From Nereocystis luetkeana (Eukaryota; Sar; Phaeophyceae; Laminariales; Laminariaceae), in the NCBI GenBank assembly GCA_031213475.1, contig JARUPZ010000021.1:186001-250000 (forward strand): a stretch of 64,000 bases of DNA, in the 5' to 3' direction. The notes beneath the pieces are model-generated. The model was given only the letters and a program-made list of their open reading frames with translations, did no database searches and was not told the DNA's origin. Positions 22,798-34,088 of this stretch are shown here, piece after piece. Within the stretch, counting starts at the first letter, position 1, and each line of letters starts with the position of its first letter. A program made the position numbers and the translations under genes.

Positions 22798-24529
22798 GGG
22801 GTTCTACTGCTGTGGCCAATATTTTTCGTGTGCCCGAAGACGGAAAATATATAATTTCCTCTGTTTCCAGTACGAAATAACTAAATTGAAACCGAGGTCA
22901 ATTAATTTAATTGTTTTGGTCAGATAGCATTTATTTCCAAACCGGAAAATAAATAAATTATTATTTTTATTAATACTACGGTTTTAACAAGTTTCCTCGA
23001 AGAGTTTGACGCAGAGTATTCTCGGAAGAATGAGAGAATGTGAGTTTTGTACGTACGTAAGAAGTTTAGCCAATCAGATGAATGCGATGTTTCACGGTAG
23101 CATGAATCGTAGCCCTTGGTACATACACCTTGTCTGGTACGTAGCCGCAGCCTACACGCAACAACAGCGCAGCGAAGCAGAGGCAACGCTACAGGTCTAA
23201 AGTGTGATACAGACTAGTTTGAGCTCCCACCCACCCTTCCGTGCTTTTGAGGGAGCCAGTGGGGGGGGAGTGAAATAGTCGCAGTAACTTGTGTGTTTGT
23301 TGCTGTTTGTTAGACGTACCCGTTATGCTCGCTGGTGGTGCGACCGGGTGTCGTAGATTGCGCAAGTGGCGGCGGGGGCTAGTCGCATTGTTTATCGTTT
23401 GTTTGTTCGATGCAAGTGGGGTTTCTTTTTATCATAATATGATGGTGTTTTTTTTTCATATCATAATATGAGAGTGATAAAAACGTGGTGGTGCATTAGC
23501 TCGGATTTGCGCGCAATCTGAAAGTTTTGGAGAAGAAGGGGGGTTATCCGTATATATATATTAACACTGAAGTACATTGTGAGTTAAATGTATTTGTGTT
23601 ATTTGTGTATGCCTGGTACGAGTTGTGGGTAAATTTATATGCACGTGGTCGTGAGGTTACCATGTACCTGGTATGTTTTCTCGAGTTATGTGTCAGGAAC
23701 TGTTTGTCTGACTGGCGTGGAAGCTGGCGTCGAGAGTTCTATGCCGCCAGTTGGGTTGGGAGTTGACTCGAGTATACGGATGTTAGCGTGGGGTTGCTGT
23801 TGGGGCAGCCCCGGCGGATCACCCCTTCTCCAACCCCCCTTCTCCGGGCGGGGGGTTGCGCATTAATATAATACAACTTCGAAAGCAAAGTACAAAATAT
23901 TAGTATACATGCGCCAAGAAATAATTATTTTACTCTTATTTTTACTGCTGTAATATTTTTGTGCTACATATATATGTAGTGCAGACGTCTGGCTGTATCC
24001 CACCGAGAAACATCGTGCCGTACTGGTAGTTACCGGGGAACGGAACAATGTTATACCAGGTACCTGGTACGCAACTACAACAGTCGAATCTCTGTCGATC
24101 TGGTTCTCCACGATGGGGGAAAACGCGAACATACTTGTACATAATAACCACCCCGAATAGGAGTGTCCAAAGAAATACCTTGCTCGCAGGTACGTAGTGC
24201 AAGTAGAATAGTTGTACATGAACATACTTCAACTACAGTCATTGTAGTAGTAGAGGAAGTGTACTAACTATTACCAGAACGAGTGCGAGGAACACGTGTA
24301 TTCAATGGGTACTACGTATACTGTCTGTAGTTGTTCAGTACGAACGTTGCTGATTTTAGTGTTTTCTGTTGAGCTCAAGTAGATGTCTGATATGACGACA
24401 ACACATCGCATGGCCGCATTAACCTTTCCCCCAGCCCCGCTTTCCGCTTCTTTCAGCGGAAGACGTACACTAGAAACACCTATTTTGAGCAAGCCCCAGA
24501 ACCCTATCTAGTGTGACATCAACCATTCA
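22798..24529. other. Intergenic, nothing recognised
   Basis: AT-rich with scattered ACCAGGTA words, among them a 16-bp perfect palindrome TACCAGGTACCTGGTA near 24056, and a repeated TCATAATATGA at 23432-23470. The frames are short and overlap. Confidence 0.4.
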
Positions 24530-25215
24530 CACCTAGGACAGATCAGATCCCATTTGCATGATCTAGACCCTTTGGGGCAGATAGATCCCTCTGATCTACA
24601 GGGATAATAAGCGCGATCTAGATCATGTTTGCTGTATACGATATGTGCGATCTTGATCTTATGTGCATGTTTGTCTGGGTGGGATATATATGTATGATCT
24701 ACAGCAAGCAGTAGATCTTATGTACATGTTTCTGTGTGTGGGATTTATATGATCTACATCTAACACACTTTGCCCGGGCATGATCAATGTGATCTGCCTC
24801 ATCTGCGCATGTTGGACTGGTGAGATATATATGATCTGTGAGATTTAGATCATATATGCCTGGAGAGATCTGCATGATCTAAATCATACCTACAGGTTTC
24901 GGTGGGTGGGATCTGCATTATCTATGTCATACATACATATTTCGTCACGTGGGATCCGTCAGGTGGGATCTGCAGTTCTGCATGATCTGCACATACATGC
25001 GTTTTAAAGTTGGATCTGTATGATCTAGATATTACATACATGTTGCGCAAGGTGGGATCTGTAGGATCTAGATACTTCATACATGTTTCGCCTTGTAGGA
25101 TATGTATCACCTACATGATCTGTACACGTTTCGCCAGGTAGGTGAGATATGTATGATCTGAGTGATCTGCACATGTTTGCCAGGTGGGATCTGTGTTATC
25201 TCTATGACCTGCCAC
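24530..25215. repeat. Degenerate GATC minisatellite, array 1
   Basis: Loose repeats of 40-85 bp around ACATGTTTCGCCAGGTGGGA followed by TCTGTATGATCTAGATC. At least ten copies can be followed (24664, 24723, 24807, 24892, 24930, 24990, 25033, 25078, 25121, 25170). GATC is strongly over-represented. The frames inside are by-products of the repeat. Confidence 0.8.
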
Positions 25216-25524
25216 ATTGTACTCGCAGATGAAGATGCACATGCTTAGGTTTGCTCGCGGTTGATTAGATGCATTGTCTCATGTCTGTCGGAACCGTTCT
25301 ATACGAGATATGACATACATTGACGACATCGCAGCCCACGGTAGTGGTGACGGCTAGCAGCTCAAGCTCCCCCCCATCGACCACGAATCCACCGCTAGAC
25401 AAGCAGGCCGTCGCTTGCAAACCACGTACGGTGTGACAACTGTCCGGGGCATCAGCTCTGATAGTGGTACTGGGGCAGCAGATGATTTCGGCGGCGGGCC
25501 GGAAGTGGGCTCCTAGGCGGATAC

Positions 25525-26110
25525 CGGAGTCTATATGATCTAGGTCTTCCGCACACGTTTGCCCGGGTGGGATCTGTGTGATCCGGATCTTACATGAATG
25601 TTTCGCCAGGTGTGATCTGCGCGATCTGTATTTGTTTCACCAGATGGGGTTTGTATGATCTAGATCTTGCCTCCATGTTTGCCCGGGTATGATCTGTATG
25701 ATCTGCCTGATCTGCACATGTTCGCCTGTTGAGATATATATGATCTACGAGATCCAGATCATATAAATATATGCCCGGAGGGATATGTACAATCTAAATT
25801 TTACGTACATGTTTCGGTGGGTGGGACCTGTATGATCTGGATGATACCTACACGTTTCCCCAGGTGGGATCATCTGCAGATAGATGTGCGTGATCTGCAC
25901 ATACGTGTTTCAGAAGGTGGGATCTGAATGGTCTGCCTGAACTCCATATATATGTTTGCCGGATTGAGTCTGTGTGATTTGCATGATTCGCACATGTTTC
26001 GTCGGGTCGGATCAGGATGAGCTATTAATAGATATTGTGCACAACTTTTACGTATCTGTGAAAATGGATCTAGATTTTCTAGATCGTGATCTGTCCTATT
26101 AACAGGTGTG
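25525..26110. repeat. Degenerate GATC minisatellite, array 2
   Basis: Continuation of the 24.5-25.2 kb family after a ~300-bp non-repetitive stretch. Copies lie at about 25552, 25594, 25630, 25672, 25713, 25805, 25850, 25902, 25947 and 25990, with spacing near 45 bp. Confidence 0.8.
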
Positions 26111-26755
26111 CAACCATTTTTTACAGCGTTGGGCACATAATTGATGTAGCGCTCACCACCGAAAACGAATACCTCTTATAATTTCCCTAGGATGCCCCTA
26201 GAAGTGAGACTCCTGCACTCTTCCTACTAGGCTATATATTTAACGTGGGCCTGTACTGTACGCAAAGCGTTGATGCAGGCATCGCGTGTCGTTCTTGCTC
26301 TGACAGCCAGCCTGGCTTCGCCCGAGAGTATCGCGGTTGGATATTTTCTTTTTTCAATGTTGTTTGGTTCTAGGGTATCAAAATGATGTCTCTGCGTACG
26401 GTGGTACGATTACCTCTCATTCCTTCGGAGTATATCTCTCCCCTCGTTTCGAGAGTTTTGTGAAATGTGCACACCTCGGGACGGATACATAATCGACTTC
26501 CACATGAGGATCTGCTGTGGCTCTTTCGGGAAGATATACCCCGAATCTGTAAAATAAAGTTCTAAGTGCTGGGTGGGAGCATTCCACGCTGCATGGTTTA
26601 GCACGTGTTTCCTGGGTTAGGTGTGTACTAAAATCCAGATCCTGCACAACCTTCGACAGGTGCAAGAAAGTGCTAAGCTGCTGCATATTATATATGTGAT
26701 CAACTAGCTGTAGATTATGACTCGCACAAGGTAGTAAATGTTGCACACGTCGTAG
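26110..26755. other. Spacer between minisatellite arrays
   Basis: No repeats and no convincing gene; two overlapping minus-strand frames of 64 and 109 codons lack recognisable features. Confidence 0.4.
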
Positions 26756-27195
26756 AGATCAGCTCACCGTAGCTCGAGCTAGCCGTTTAGAGGGCAGCTT
26801 ACTGGTGAGCTAAGTGAGCGGCGTGAGCTGCACGTGTTCTTGTGGCCAGAGCTGTAGGAGCGAAGCTCATGTGCACATTTGTTTAAAGTCCGAGCTGTGA
26901 GAGGATAGCTCACCTACGCATACTTTCCCAGAGTGAGCTATAAGAGCTACCTGAGCTACACATGTACGGCCCGGCTAAAGCTATAAGCAGTAGCTTATCT
27001 GCACCTGTTTTGAAAGTTTGAACTATACATAAAACTCATCTGCTCATGTTTCCAAAGTTGGGCTATAGGTGATAACTCATCTGCACATGTAGCCGAAGCT
27101 TCAGCCATGATTGGGGACGGCGTATTATCGCATGTTTTGGACGCATAAGGTGTAGGCGGTAGCTCATCTGCCCATGATTTTAAAGCTTAAGCTTT
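26755..27195. repeat. Degenerate AGCT minisatellite
   Basis: Loose ~50-bp units around AGCTCATCTGCACATGTTT then AAAGTTTGAGCTATAGG. It resembles the GATC family in the shared core ATCTGCACATGTTT but carries AGCT in place of GATC. It resumes at 27890-28030. Confidence 0.7.
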
Positions 27196-27299
27196 AAAAT
27201 ATAGAACGAGTATTAACAATTAACGAGCTGTATACAACGACACTCGTCGTGCGTGTGATACGACTCACGTTTCGTATGCCAATGCCATCAACACACTCA

Positions 27300-27312
27300 A
27301 CCTTATATACAC
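27300..27312 (+). promoter_or_regulatory. Possible TATA box
   Basis: CTTATATACAC lies about 260 bp before the first ATG of the frame 27565-27798. Weak evidence on its own. Confidence 0.25.
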
Positions 27313-27564
27313 TTACGTGATATAATATCGGTGCTGCTTCCCAGAATATATTATTTTACCAAGACAACTTGTAACAGCAGTTGTCACGCACACACCGTCA
27401 GCTGTTACTCACACACCACAGAAGAGCTTGCGCACAACACAGCACCAACACCACACATCAACACGCCTAGCACGTTGACCACCCAAGGCAAAAGCTCTAC
27501 CAGCGCTTCGGGCGTAGATCAGGCCGGCAGCGAGCAAGCGGATCCTTTTCTGGATGGAGACCCC

Positions 27565-27798
27565 ATGAACAAGGTGGCGAAGGACAGAGCCATGCGTGAA
27601 ATCCCACCACCAAGCAATCTCAGACGGGTACACACCCGGAAAAGCTCCTACCCGGTCGATCGTGTACGACTGCGGAGTGCGATTCGAGCAATATTGCTCG
27701 GGACTAGCGCCCAACAAGAACAGTATTTGTTTATTGATGGAACAGGGAATGCTGTCGCACACATGATACCGACGTTGGAATCTTACCTTCATGAGTAG
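27565..27798 (+). CDS. Hypothetical small protein, 77 codons
   Basis: The frame is open from 27331, but the first in-frame ATG is at 27565, giving MNKVAKDRAMREIPPPSN and ending ending in AHMIPTLESYLHE. It is basic with a short hydrophobic segment (RSAIRAILLG) and no known domain. It sits in an island of non-repetitive sequence between two AGCT minisatellite blocks. The open upstream part (Thr/Ser/His-rich) could be an earlier exon or untranslated leader. Confidence 0.3.
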   Translation: MNKVAKDRAMREIPPPSNLRRVHTRKSSYPVDRVRLRSAIRAILLGTSAQQEQYLFIDGTGNAVAHMIPTLESYLHE

Positions 27799-27889
27799 CT
27801 AAAAATTCAATAGAGCACTTGCCCCGGAGGGTGGCGTTCTTCAGCTACGTACACCATTTTGTCGAAAAAGAGCGACAATTTATCTACGT

Positions 27890-28030
27890 ACATGAACTAT
27901 GATCTCGGGGGGTGAGCTATGGGCGATTACTAATATGCACGTGGTTTCCTTGCTTGAGCTATATGCGATAGCTCATCTGCATATATATGCTTTAAAGGCA
28001 TGAGCTCTACACGAAATATGAGTTTTCTCA
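27890..28030. repeat. AGCT minisatellite, second block
   Basis: Units such as GAGCTATGGGCGATTAC, AGCTATATGCGATAGCTCATC and GCATGAGCTCTACACG match the 26755-27195 family. Confidence 0.6.
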
Positions 28031-28119
28031 AGCACTGTCCGCGATGTTGATTGTTGTACCCTCGCTGGCCATGTCTTATGAACTCCTGTGATACTACGGC
28101 AGTAAGTAGGAGCCCTCAC

Positions 28120-29920
28120 CGGGCTAGCATTGTCGCATCTTGAACCTCCTAGCTTTTTCTCGCAGTTTATCCTTTTAAGTAAGGTTATTGATGCCCGTCC
28201 TCAATTTAGATAAGTTTGTCCCCAAGACAGGACTGCAGTCCTAAACGGGTTATCGAACAGTTATTACCGTACTTTTATTCGCAATTCAACATTCTAATCG
28301 CATCGTTAACATCTCAATATTTTCACCTCTCCAACACCCTATAGTAATGCCCCGTCTTGAGGGTGTAACAAATATTTCAAAATCCTAAAACGTCGTTTCG
28401 TATTTAATACACTAGCCTTATCGTATCCTGAAGATCCTAACTTGCCGCAGCTTTCATGCATGTTGGAGGCGGGTCACGATAGGAGCATGTGGCACTTTTC
28501 ACTCAACACATCGCTAACTGACGGGGCTACCTAAGGATATTACAAATTATCCCCAATATAGTTGGAATACAGACACGTACGTGGCGCTTCGGGACGTCTT
28601 TCGTGCTACACTTGCGGTATACCACGGGATTGCTCACCCTAACAAAATCTTGAGGCATCCCAAGATTGCAACCGAAAAATGACTAATTCAGTTCGTCCAC
28701 CGCCCACAGGCAATGTGAGCGCCCAGCAAGCAGGACGGGCACTACGATCATGCTGTGCCCGTGTGAGCCATTTCAACCATACTAGTTTAGTGTCGGACAT
28801 CAACTTGTAGAACCCCCCGGCCGTGCTGTGGCCGATTCTGCAATCGTGTTGTTTCCCCCCCGCTGATGTCCCAATAAGTTGATCTCAAAACCGAGATTTG
28901 GGTGCAGCATCAAGCTTATCAAGCGGGCACGAATTCAGAAAAAATGTCGTGCAAATCTACCGTAGGACGCCTCTTTCCTATAACCTTGACCTTGACACAT
29001 CTTTAACATACCAACCCTGTTGCAACTTTCAGGATCAAGTCCCGAAGTCGCGTCAGGGTAATCTCTACATACTGTAGGGCAGGGGTAGAACTGTGTCGCA
29101 TGTTGAACATCCTGATATTGCGGAGGGATGAAAAACGTTAGGTGCGCTTCAAAAATTTATATGCTGACTCACCTGTTCGCGTATCGAATATACTGCCGTA
29201 CTACTTCCTGAACTTCGACATTCTATCCATACGCCACGTCTTGAAACATTCCTTTACCTTGATGCCCCTTCTTCCGCATGGTAAAATATATCCTGTGCTT
29301 GAACATCATAATAATGTGTCGCCTCTACCATCACCTTTTCCCAACTTCAACATGCTACTTCGCATCGGCATGTCATGTCGCATCTTAACCACGCCATCGA
29401 GCAATACAAAATTGCGCAAGGTGGTGCCAAGTGTCCGTACTACATCACAGAAAGAGGCCAGAATCGCACCCGACACGAGGCTCGAAAGACAATCCTGTTG
29501 GCGCAATCCGACCAACTTTGTTTTTGCGGTAAAGAGTCATAAAAACAAATATACTCTCAATAACCAAAAGGCATCGCAGTAGCAACTGCTGATGTATTGA
29601 CTCACTTGAGGTAGCTCAGTCGGTCTAAAAAAAGTGAGGTAAAAAGTCAAATCCCTACCATGGGCCTCGGAGGTCGAATCTACCTCATGTCTTGAATTAG
29701 TGTGCTTAACGTGTTTCTCACTACCAAGACACAAATTTATCAATTTCATCATTTCGTACCCCATGTTTAGATGTCTGGTCTGTGTTGTTTTGTTTTTATC
29801 CGGGACCAATATTTACCGTATCTATCTTGGAAACAGCCCATAACCACCTTTGTAGTATCTTCGCATCTTGACCGTACCACGATAAACTTAGTGTCGCATC
29901 TTTACGTCTTATCGTCTCGA
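28120..29920. repeat. Very degenerate GTCGCATCTTGA repeat
   Basis: The word TCGCATCTTGAAC or close variants recurs at about 28134, 28299, 29094, 29383, 29868 and 29897, and GTCTTGA at 28350, 29240 and 29692. Spacing is irregular. The frame 29142-29582 (146 codons) runs through these units and is therefore not called a gene. Confidence 0.45.
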
Positions 29921-30180
29921 AATAAATGGCATCAGACTGTTTGCGCCACTCAAGCTTTGTAAATTTTAAGCACGTAGGTACTTTGCACACAAAATGAAGT
30001 AGCTCCGGCGTGTGTTGATCTCGTCCTGGAAATTTATCAGAAATAGGTCTTCGTGCACGGTTCGAAGTGATTGGTTGGGTGATGATACCGACAGACCGAG
30101 ACAGTGGTACGCCGTTGAACCCAACATGTCGCTGTGCTTGTCGCGCCCGTGTGTGTTGATACAGTTCTACGGTGACTCAT

Positions 30181-30546
30181 TCAGAGGCTCATCACCCCGA
30201 CCACAGTAGTAGTAGCAGCACCACAACACAGAAGGGTAAAGTCCATCTCTCGCGGCCTGCGTTTCGTGTTAGTTACTGTTGCCGATGCTGGTGCTGCAAC
30301 TGAGTTCGCATCACTTTTTTGCTTCGGCTGGCTGTGGCAACACACATCGAACACACAACAAACGAAAAAGCGAAGGGTTAGTTCGTAGGACATTATCTGT
30401 CCAGAAACAGCAATGCCCTCATCCAGTACTTGAGCGCCTTCCCTTGGGTGCTCAATCAGGGTGTCAGCGCATCGCCACAGCTTCTCCCACAGTCCACTGA
30501 TTTGCATCCCCGCGCCCTGAAGCTCTCTCAGAACCAACGCCCACAT
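30181..30546 (-). CDS. Hypothetical protein, 121 codons
   Basis: Minus-strand frame from an ATG at 30546, starting MWALVLRELQGAGMQISGLW, followed by KLWRCADTLIEHPREGAQ, a Cys-rich hydrophobic segment (LRFFVCCVFDVCC) and a C-terminal hydrophobic stretch (LLCCGAATTTVVGVMSL). No family is recognised. The frame stays open 35 codons upstream, so the start is uncertain. The start of the protein reads more convincingly than its end. Confidence 0.3.
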   Translation of the reverse strand: MWALVLRELQGAGMQISGLWEKLWRCADTLIEHPREGAQVLDEGIAVSGQIMSYELTLRFFVCCVFDVCCHSQPKQKSDANSVAAPASATVTNTKRRPREMDFTLLCCGAATTTVVGVMSL

Positions 30547-30592
30547 CTTAGTATTAACAACCGATACGTCTAAAACGACAGAACCAGACGGG

Positions 30593-30600
30593 TATAAATA
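30593..30600 (+). promoter_or_regulatory. TATA box (TATAAATA)
   Basis: Perfect TATAAATA on the plus strand, about 550 bp before the acidic exon at 31153. The same word occurs before the FNIP gene. Confidence 0.35.
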
Positions 30601-31152
30601 ACACGCGATCACCCAAGGAATCAACACATCACAAGCCCTCTCCCCGCACACCTACATTTTACGTAGAGTAAAGACAACTTGAAAATACCGTCCGAAGGGG
30701 CATTGTGGTTGACTCGTGCTTGTCTCTGAGGAGGGTCTACTGCGGTAGGTACATACATGTGCAAGTTAATGCGATGCGCGGTAGAGACAAACATCTCTTC
30801 AGCTGTTGAAATTTCGGAGCACCCCGTGTTTAGTTGGTCAACCGACATGACACCTTTCGTATCCGAGATATTTTGTCCAACCGAATTTGGCGTCATTGCA
30901 CTCGGCTGTACGTAGCAAAGTTTGCGCCCCAAACGTTGATATCGCGGAATATTAGACGAGGCTCACCCGAAATTTAGAAAGAGGGGATGATGAGCTGCCG
31001 GTAACGGGAGAACAGAAGTTCCCGATATGACCTCAATTTAGTGTGACGCAAGCACTTTGTCAAATGAAACCACACAACAGTAGCTCAGTTTGTTGGGTTT
31101 ATTTACAGTACTTTCACACACACCCTGCCTGCCCTATATATTCTACCGTCAG

Positions 31153-31521
31153 GCAAAAACCACCGCGCTCCTGGGTTACACGACGCGAGAGCTACTTGGC
31201 GCCGCCGCCTGGTCGGACGGAACGGACCCTATATCTTCCGAAGGAGAAGTCACGCCCCCAGTCGAAATGACCGCCAATGATGGCAGACTGGACATGGAAG
31301 CGGTGATGATGTACTTGAAGGGGGCGGCGGGGATGCAGCTGGACTCGGAATCTGAATCAGGAGCCGAATCTGAATCTGGACCTGAATCTGGATCTGAATG
31401 TGAATTTGGATCTGATTCAGAAGCGGACGAGGTGCTAGAACGGGAAAGAGTCGCAGCTTCGAGCTGGGTGGTGAATCCTATGCTAATTGAGTCCTCAAGA
31501 AGAGCTGCGGAACGTGAGTGA
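31153..31521 (+). CDS. Acidic Ser/Glu/Gly-repeat exon or short gene
   Basis: After a plausible acceptor (CTACCGTCAG ending 31152) the frame reads LLGYTTRELLGAAAWSDG, then an acidic repeat (SESESGAESESGPESGSE) and a charged tail ending ESSRRAAERE before TGA. A donor-like GTGAGT at 31514-31519 overlaps the stop, so it is either an internal exon ending in phase 1 at 31513 or a terminal one. No family is known; acidic Ser/Glu tracts are typical of disordered regions. Confidence 0.35.
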   Translation, partial: AKTTALLGYTTRELLGAAAWSDGTDPISSEGEVTPPVEMTANDGRLDMEAVMMYLKGAAGMQLDSESESGAESESGPESGSECEFGSDSEADEVLERERVAASSWVVNPMLIESSRRAAERE

Positions 31522-31602
31522 AAACAAACGGTTGCCCGTTTATAGTATCAAGGTTGCCTGACACTAAACAGAAAATGTTGTACGTACGAAATATGTTATT
31601 GG

Positions 31603-31790
31603 CCCTTCTTTTCTCTTCTCCGTACTATTCTAGTTAGAGATCAGATACAGGGTCTCGTGAAAGGCTCTCATCTACGCCCCCCGCTGCGGGTCGTGCCTTT
31701 GTATCGTTCATCGCGAGAAATATTGAGCCCTATATTTCCCCGTCCACACGTGTCGCATTGCGCCAACCAAGGCTAGGGGCTCGCAGCATT
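31603..31790 (-). mobile_element. Old SINE relic (body only)
   Basis: GATCAGATACAGGGTCTCG..AGGCTCTC, GGTCGTGCCTTTGTATCGTT, ATCGCGAGAAATATTGAGCC and CGCTCGCAGC-type words align in order with the SINE body at 4230-4430 at roughly three-quarters identity. The tRNA head is missing. It marks an earlier wave of the same family, or a related family sharing the body. Confidence 0.65.
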
Positions 31791-31792
31791 GG

Positions 31793-32890
31793 TTGGTGTA
31801 ATGTACTGACGTGGTGCTTCATTTGTGGGGGGTGTTCGCCTCGGGAATTTATGTCCGCTTTCTGCGTATGCAGCATGTTCTAGAATTTGTAGTTGACATT
31901 TGAAGTCCGGTTGCCCGATGTCACGGCTATTGATGAGGGTACGGGGGGATGTGTTACTCTAATTGAAGGATAAGGACAACCTTAAAGCTTTGTACGAGTA
32001 TATGGAACATATCTGTAACGACGAACACTCGTTGCTACGTAAGGGGGTTGAGGGCGAGCAAAAAATAGGAACAACCGTAAGAGAGCATCATCCCGAGAAA
32101 GTATAAAACCAGATTATCCGTGAACACAACGGGCTGGACAGAGCAAGTTCAACTGATAACGGGTTTTCAAGGTCTGTGCGCGTTACGGCCTCCAGATCAT
32201 TGGCACCGCGAGATCTTCTACCTTCTTGCCGCTCATTCCACGCAGCATGCCTTTTGGACCTGCCTCTGTGATACACGTTGAAGAGACATATGATAGCCCA
32301 CTACAAGATACCACGGTATTCATTACGGAAATCAGACAGGGGGGTAGACAAAACGAAGTGAACACAACTCGGAGCAAAACTCGCTCTTGGTACAGACAGG
32401 CTGGACTGGCCTAGAGCAGATTTTGAGGGTTCCACGCACATTCTGAGTCCGTTTTCGCGAACTTTCATCTGAAACATTCACATACATGTGCTTCATCATA
32501 GTCTTCCCGAGGGAGCAATTACTGTTTCACTCGTTTTTGTTTTCGGGAGCTAAGGCACATTCGAAAATAACCAAAAAATGTTTCTGGCCAAAATTGTCGA
32601 AGAACAAAGTTGGGAAAAAAATGGTGCAATAATTAATATTTCTGTCTTGCCCGTAAGAATAGCGTGAAAAACAATCGAGGTCGAAAAAAGAAAAACCGGT
32701 GTGAGAATAGCTGCTTTGGTGCATTTCATCGTAATAGCTTGACTTTGTATAGGATATCGTGTACACGCCATATCTCTTGATGTAAATCGAATTAGGCGTT
32801 TTTAAGCGTTTTTGTCCTTGGGGCATGCGTCAAGGGATGTTCACACCGAGCACCAGCGGCATCGGTCGTTGGGCTTTCGTATAGATTTTA
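31793..32890. other. Intergenic, nothing recognised
   Basis: No convincing gene; the 99-codon minus-strand frame at 32527-32826 is AT-rich and featureless. Confidence 0.4.
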
Positions 32891-33482
32891 GTGTTGACAT
32901 TTGACGGGAAATATGTGTTTTATCAAATTCTCGACGAAATCAAATCGGATTTCAAACAAATCAAGGTCGGCAAATGCGCTGCCGGCCCAGGAACACTGTT
33001 GCCAAATTTGGGGGAATACGCCCACGTCGTTGCGAAAGCGCGGGACGAATATAAAAGCTGGTCTTGGCCATCCCAGCTCCTAACTTCGTTCAGAAATTCC
33101 ATCCCACTGATGTTGTTCTTCGTTGTACGACATTTTCAGATGGGTGGCGTCATTGTTTTGTTTTCCACGTGTATCCCAAGTTGCATCACAATTTATGTGC
33201 CCCCCCATGGGAGAGGCATGCTCGCTACCACAGATGTGTGCAACAGGGGGTAAGAAGTATAACGATACGATGTTGGGAATTCGAGCTACGGCGCTGCAGT
33301 TGAACAACACAGGCAGTATTTCTGAGGGAACCGTGGTAAACGTGAGGCTCTGTTTTCGCGACAAGCTATTTGGATGCAACTGCAACACGATCGTGATTTA
33401 CACGACATCTTATAGGCATGGACGGTCAACCATGCCACGAATCAATTGGTCAAAGGGGTGTATGTTCCCGATTCTTGTTTAA
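32891..33482 (+). pseudogene. Unrecognised coding-like stretch, frame not continuous
   Basis: The first frame (32891-33060) reads LTFDGKYVFYQILDEIKSDF, IKVGKCAAGPGTLLPNLGEY and AHVVAKARDEYKSW, which has clear protein character. Later protein-like sequence (MCPPMGEACSLPQM, NNTGSISEGTVVNVRLCF) lies in another frame up to 33482. This may be two exons of one gene or a decayed gene. I recognise no family. Confidence 0.3.
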
Positions 33483-33590
33483 CACACAGCGAGAGGCCTC
33501 CCATTATTAGGATAACCTACGTCATGTTATGAGCGACGCCACCCTCGCTCCGCCCCGGGGATTGTAGGGATAGGGGTGCGAAGACACGAG

Positions 33591-34025
33591 CTACGACCGT
33601 GGTAGAACGATTTCCCCATTGTTGTTCTTGATAATGGAGACCCCCATCAACGCGCCTGTGAAAGCCTGTAATTGATACGAACCAAAGAAGCATACCACTC
33701 CAGCAAACAGTCGCAAGGCCCTCTCGTATTGAATTAGAAACGAAACAGCTTCATGGAGTATCTTGTCCTCCTCCGTCAAGCGTGTTTGTCCGTCTCTCTT
33801 TTTCCTCCTTTAAAATCAATCGTGTAAAACCATTGACGGCTTTCTGTGCAAAACGTGTATTTGATTTTGTTGGGGTAAGTGAAGAAGGCCTCTCGTCATG
33901 GCGGAAAACCGCGAAAACTCGGAACACGTCGCTCCCATACCGATGCACGTCTCAATGCTGACACCATCCACAACTTGCTTTTCTATATCCCTCCCTTTCG
34001 CTCCGAAATCAATCGTGCGAAGCAA
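33591..34025 (-). pseudogene. Unrecognised coding-like stretch
   Basis: Minus-strand sequence reads MLRTIDFGAKGRDIEKQVVD in one frame and LTEEDKILHEAVSFLIQYER, VVCFFGSYQLQAFTGALMGV and IIKNNNGEIVLPRS before a stop in another. The second part resembles a protein C-terminus with one or two hydrophobic helices. It could be a two-exon gene or a remnant; origin unknown. Confidence 0.3.
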
Positions 34026-34080
34026 TCGACGTGCTTCAGCTGTGTAAACTATTGACGTCAGTGGTTGTTGGAGGGAGTAT

Positions 34081-34088
34081 TATAAATA
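34081..34088 (+). promoter_or_regulatory. TATA box of the FNIP-repeat gene (TATAAATA)
   Basis: TATAAATA, 362 bp before the first credible start codon at 34450. The gap allows a transcribed leader. Confidence 0.45.

Noticed and set aside
24530-26110. CRISPR array
   Set aside because: The units are degenerate, without constant repeats and equal spacers, and the host looks eukaryotic.
29142-29582. 146-codon plus-strand reading frame
   Set aside because: It runs through degenerate GTCGCATCTTGA repeats and has no protein-like pattern of its own.
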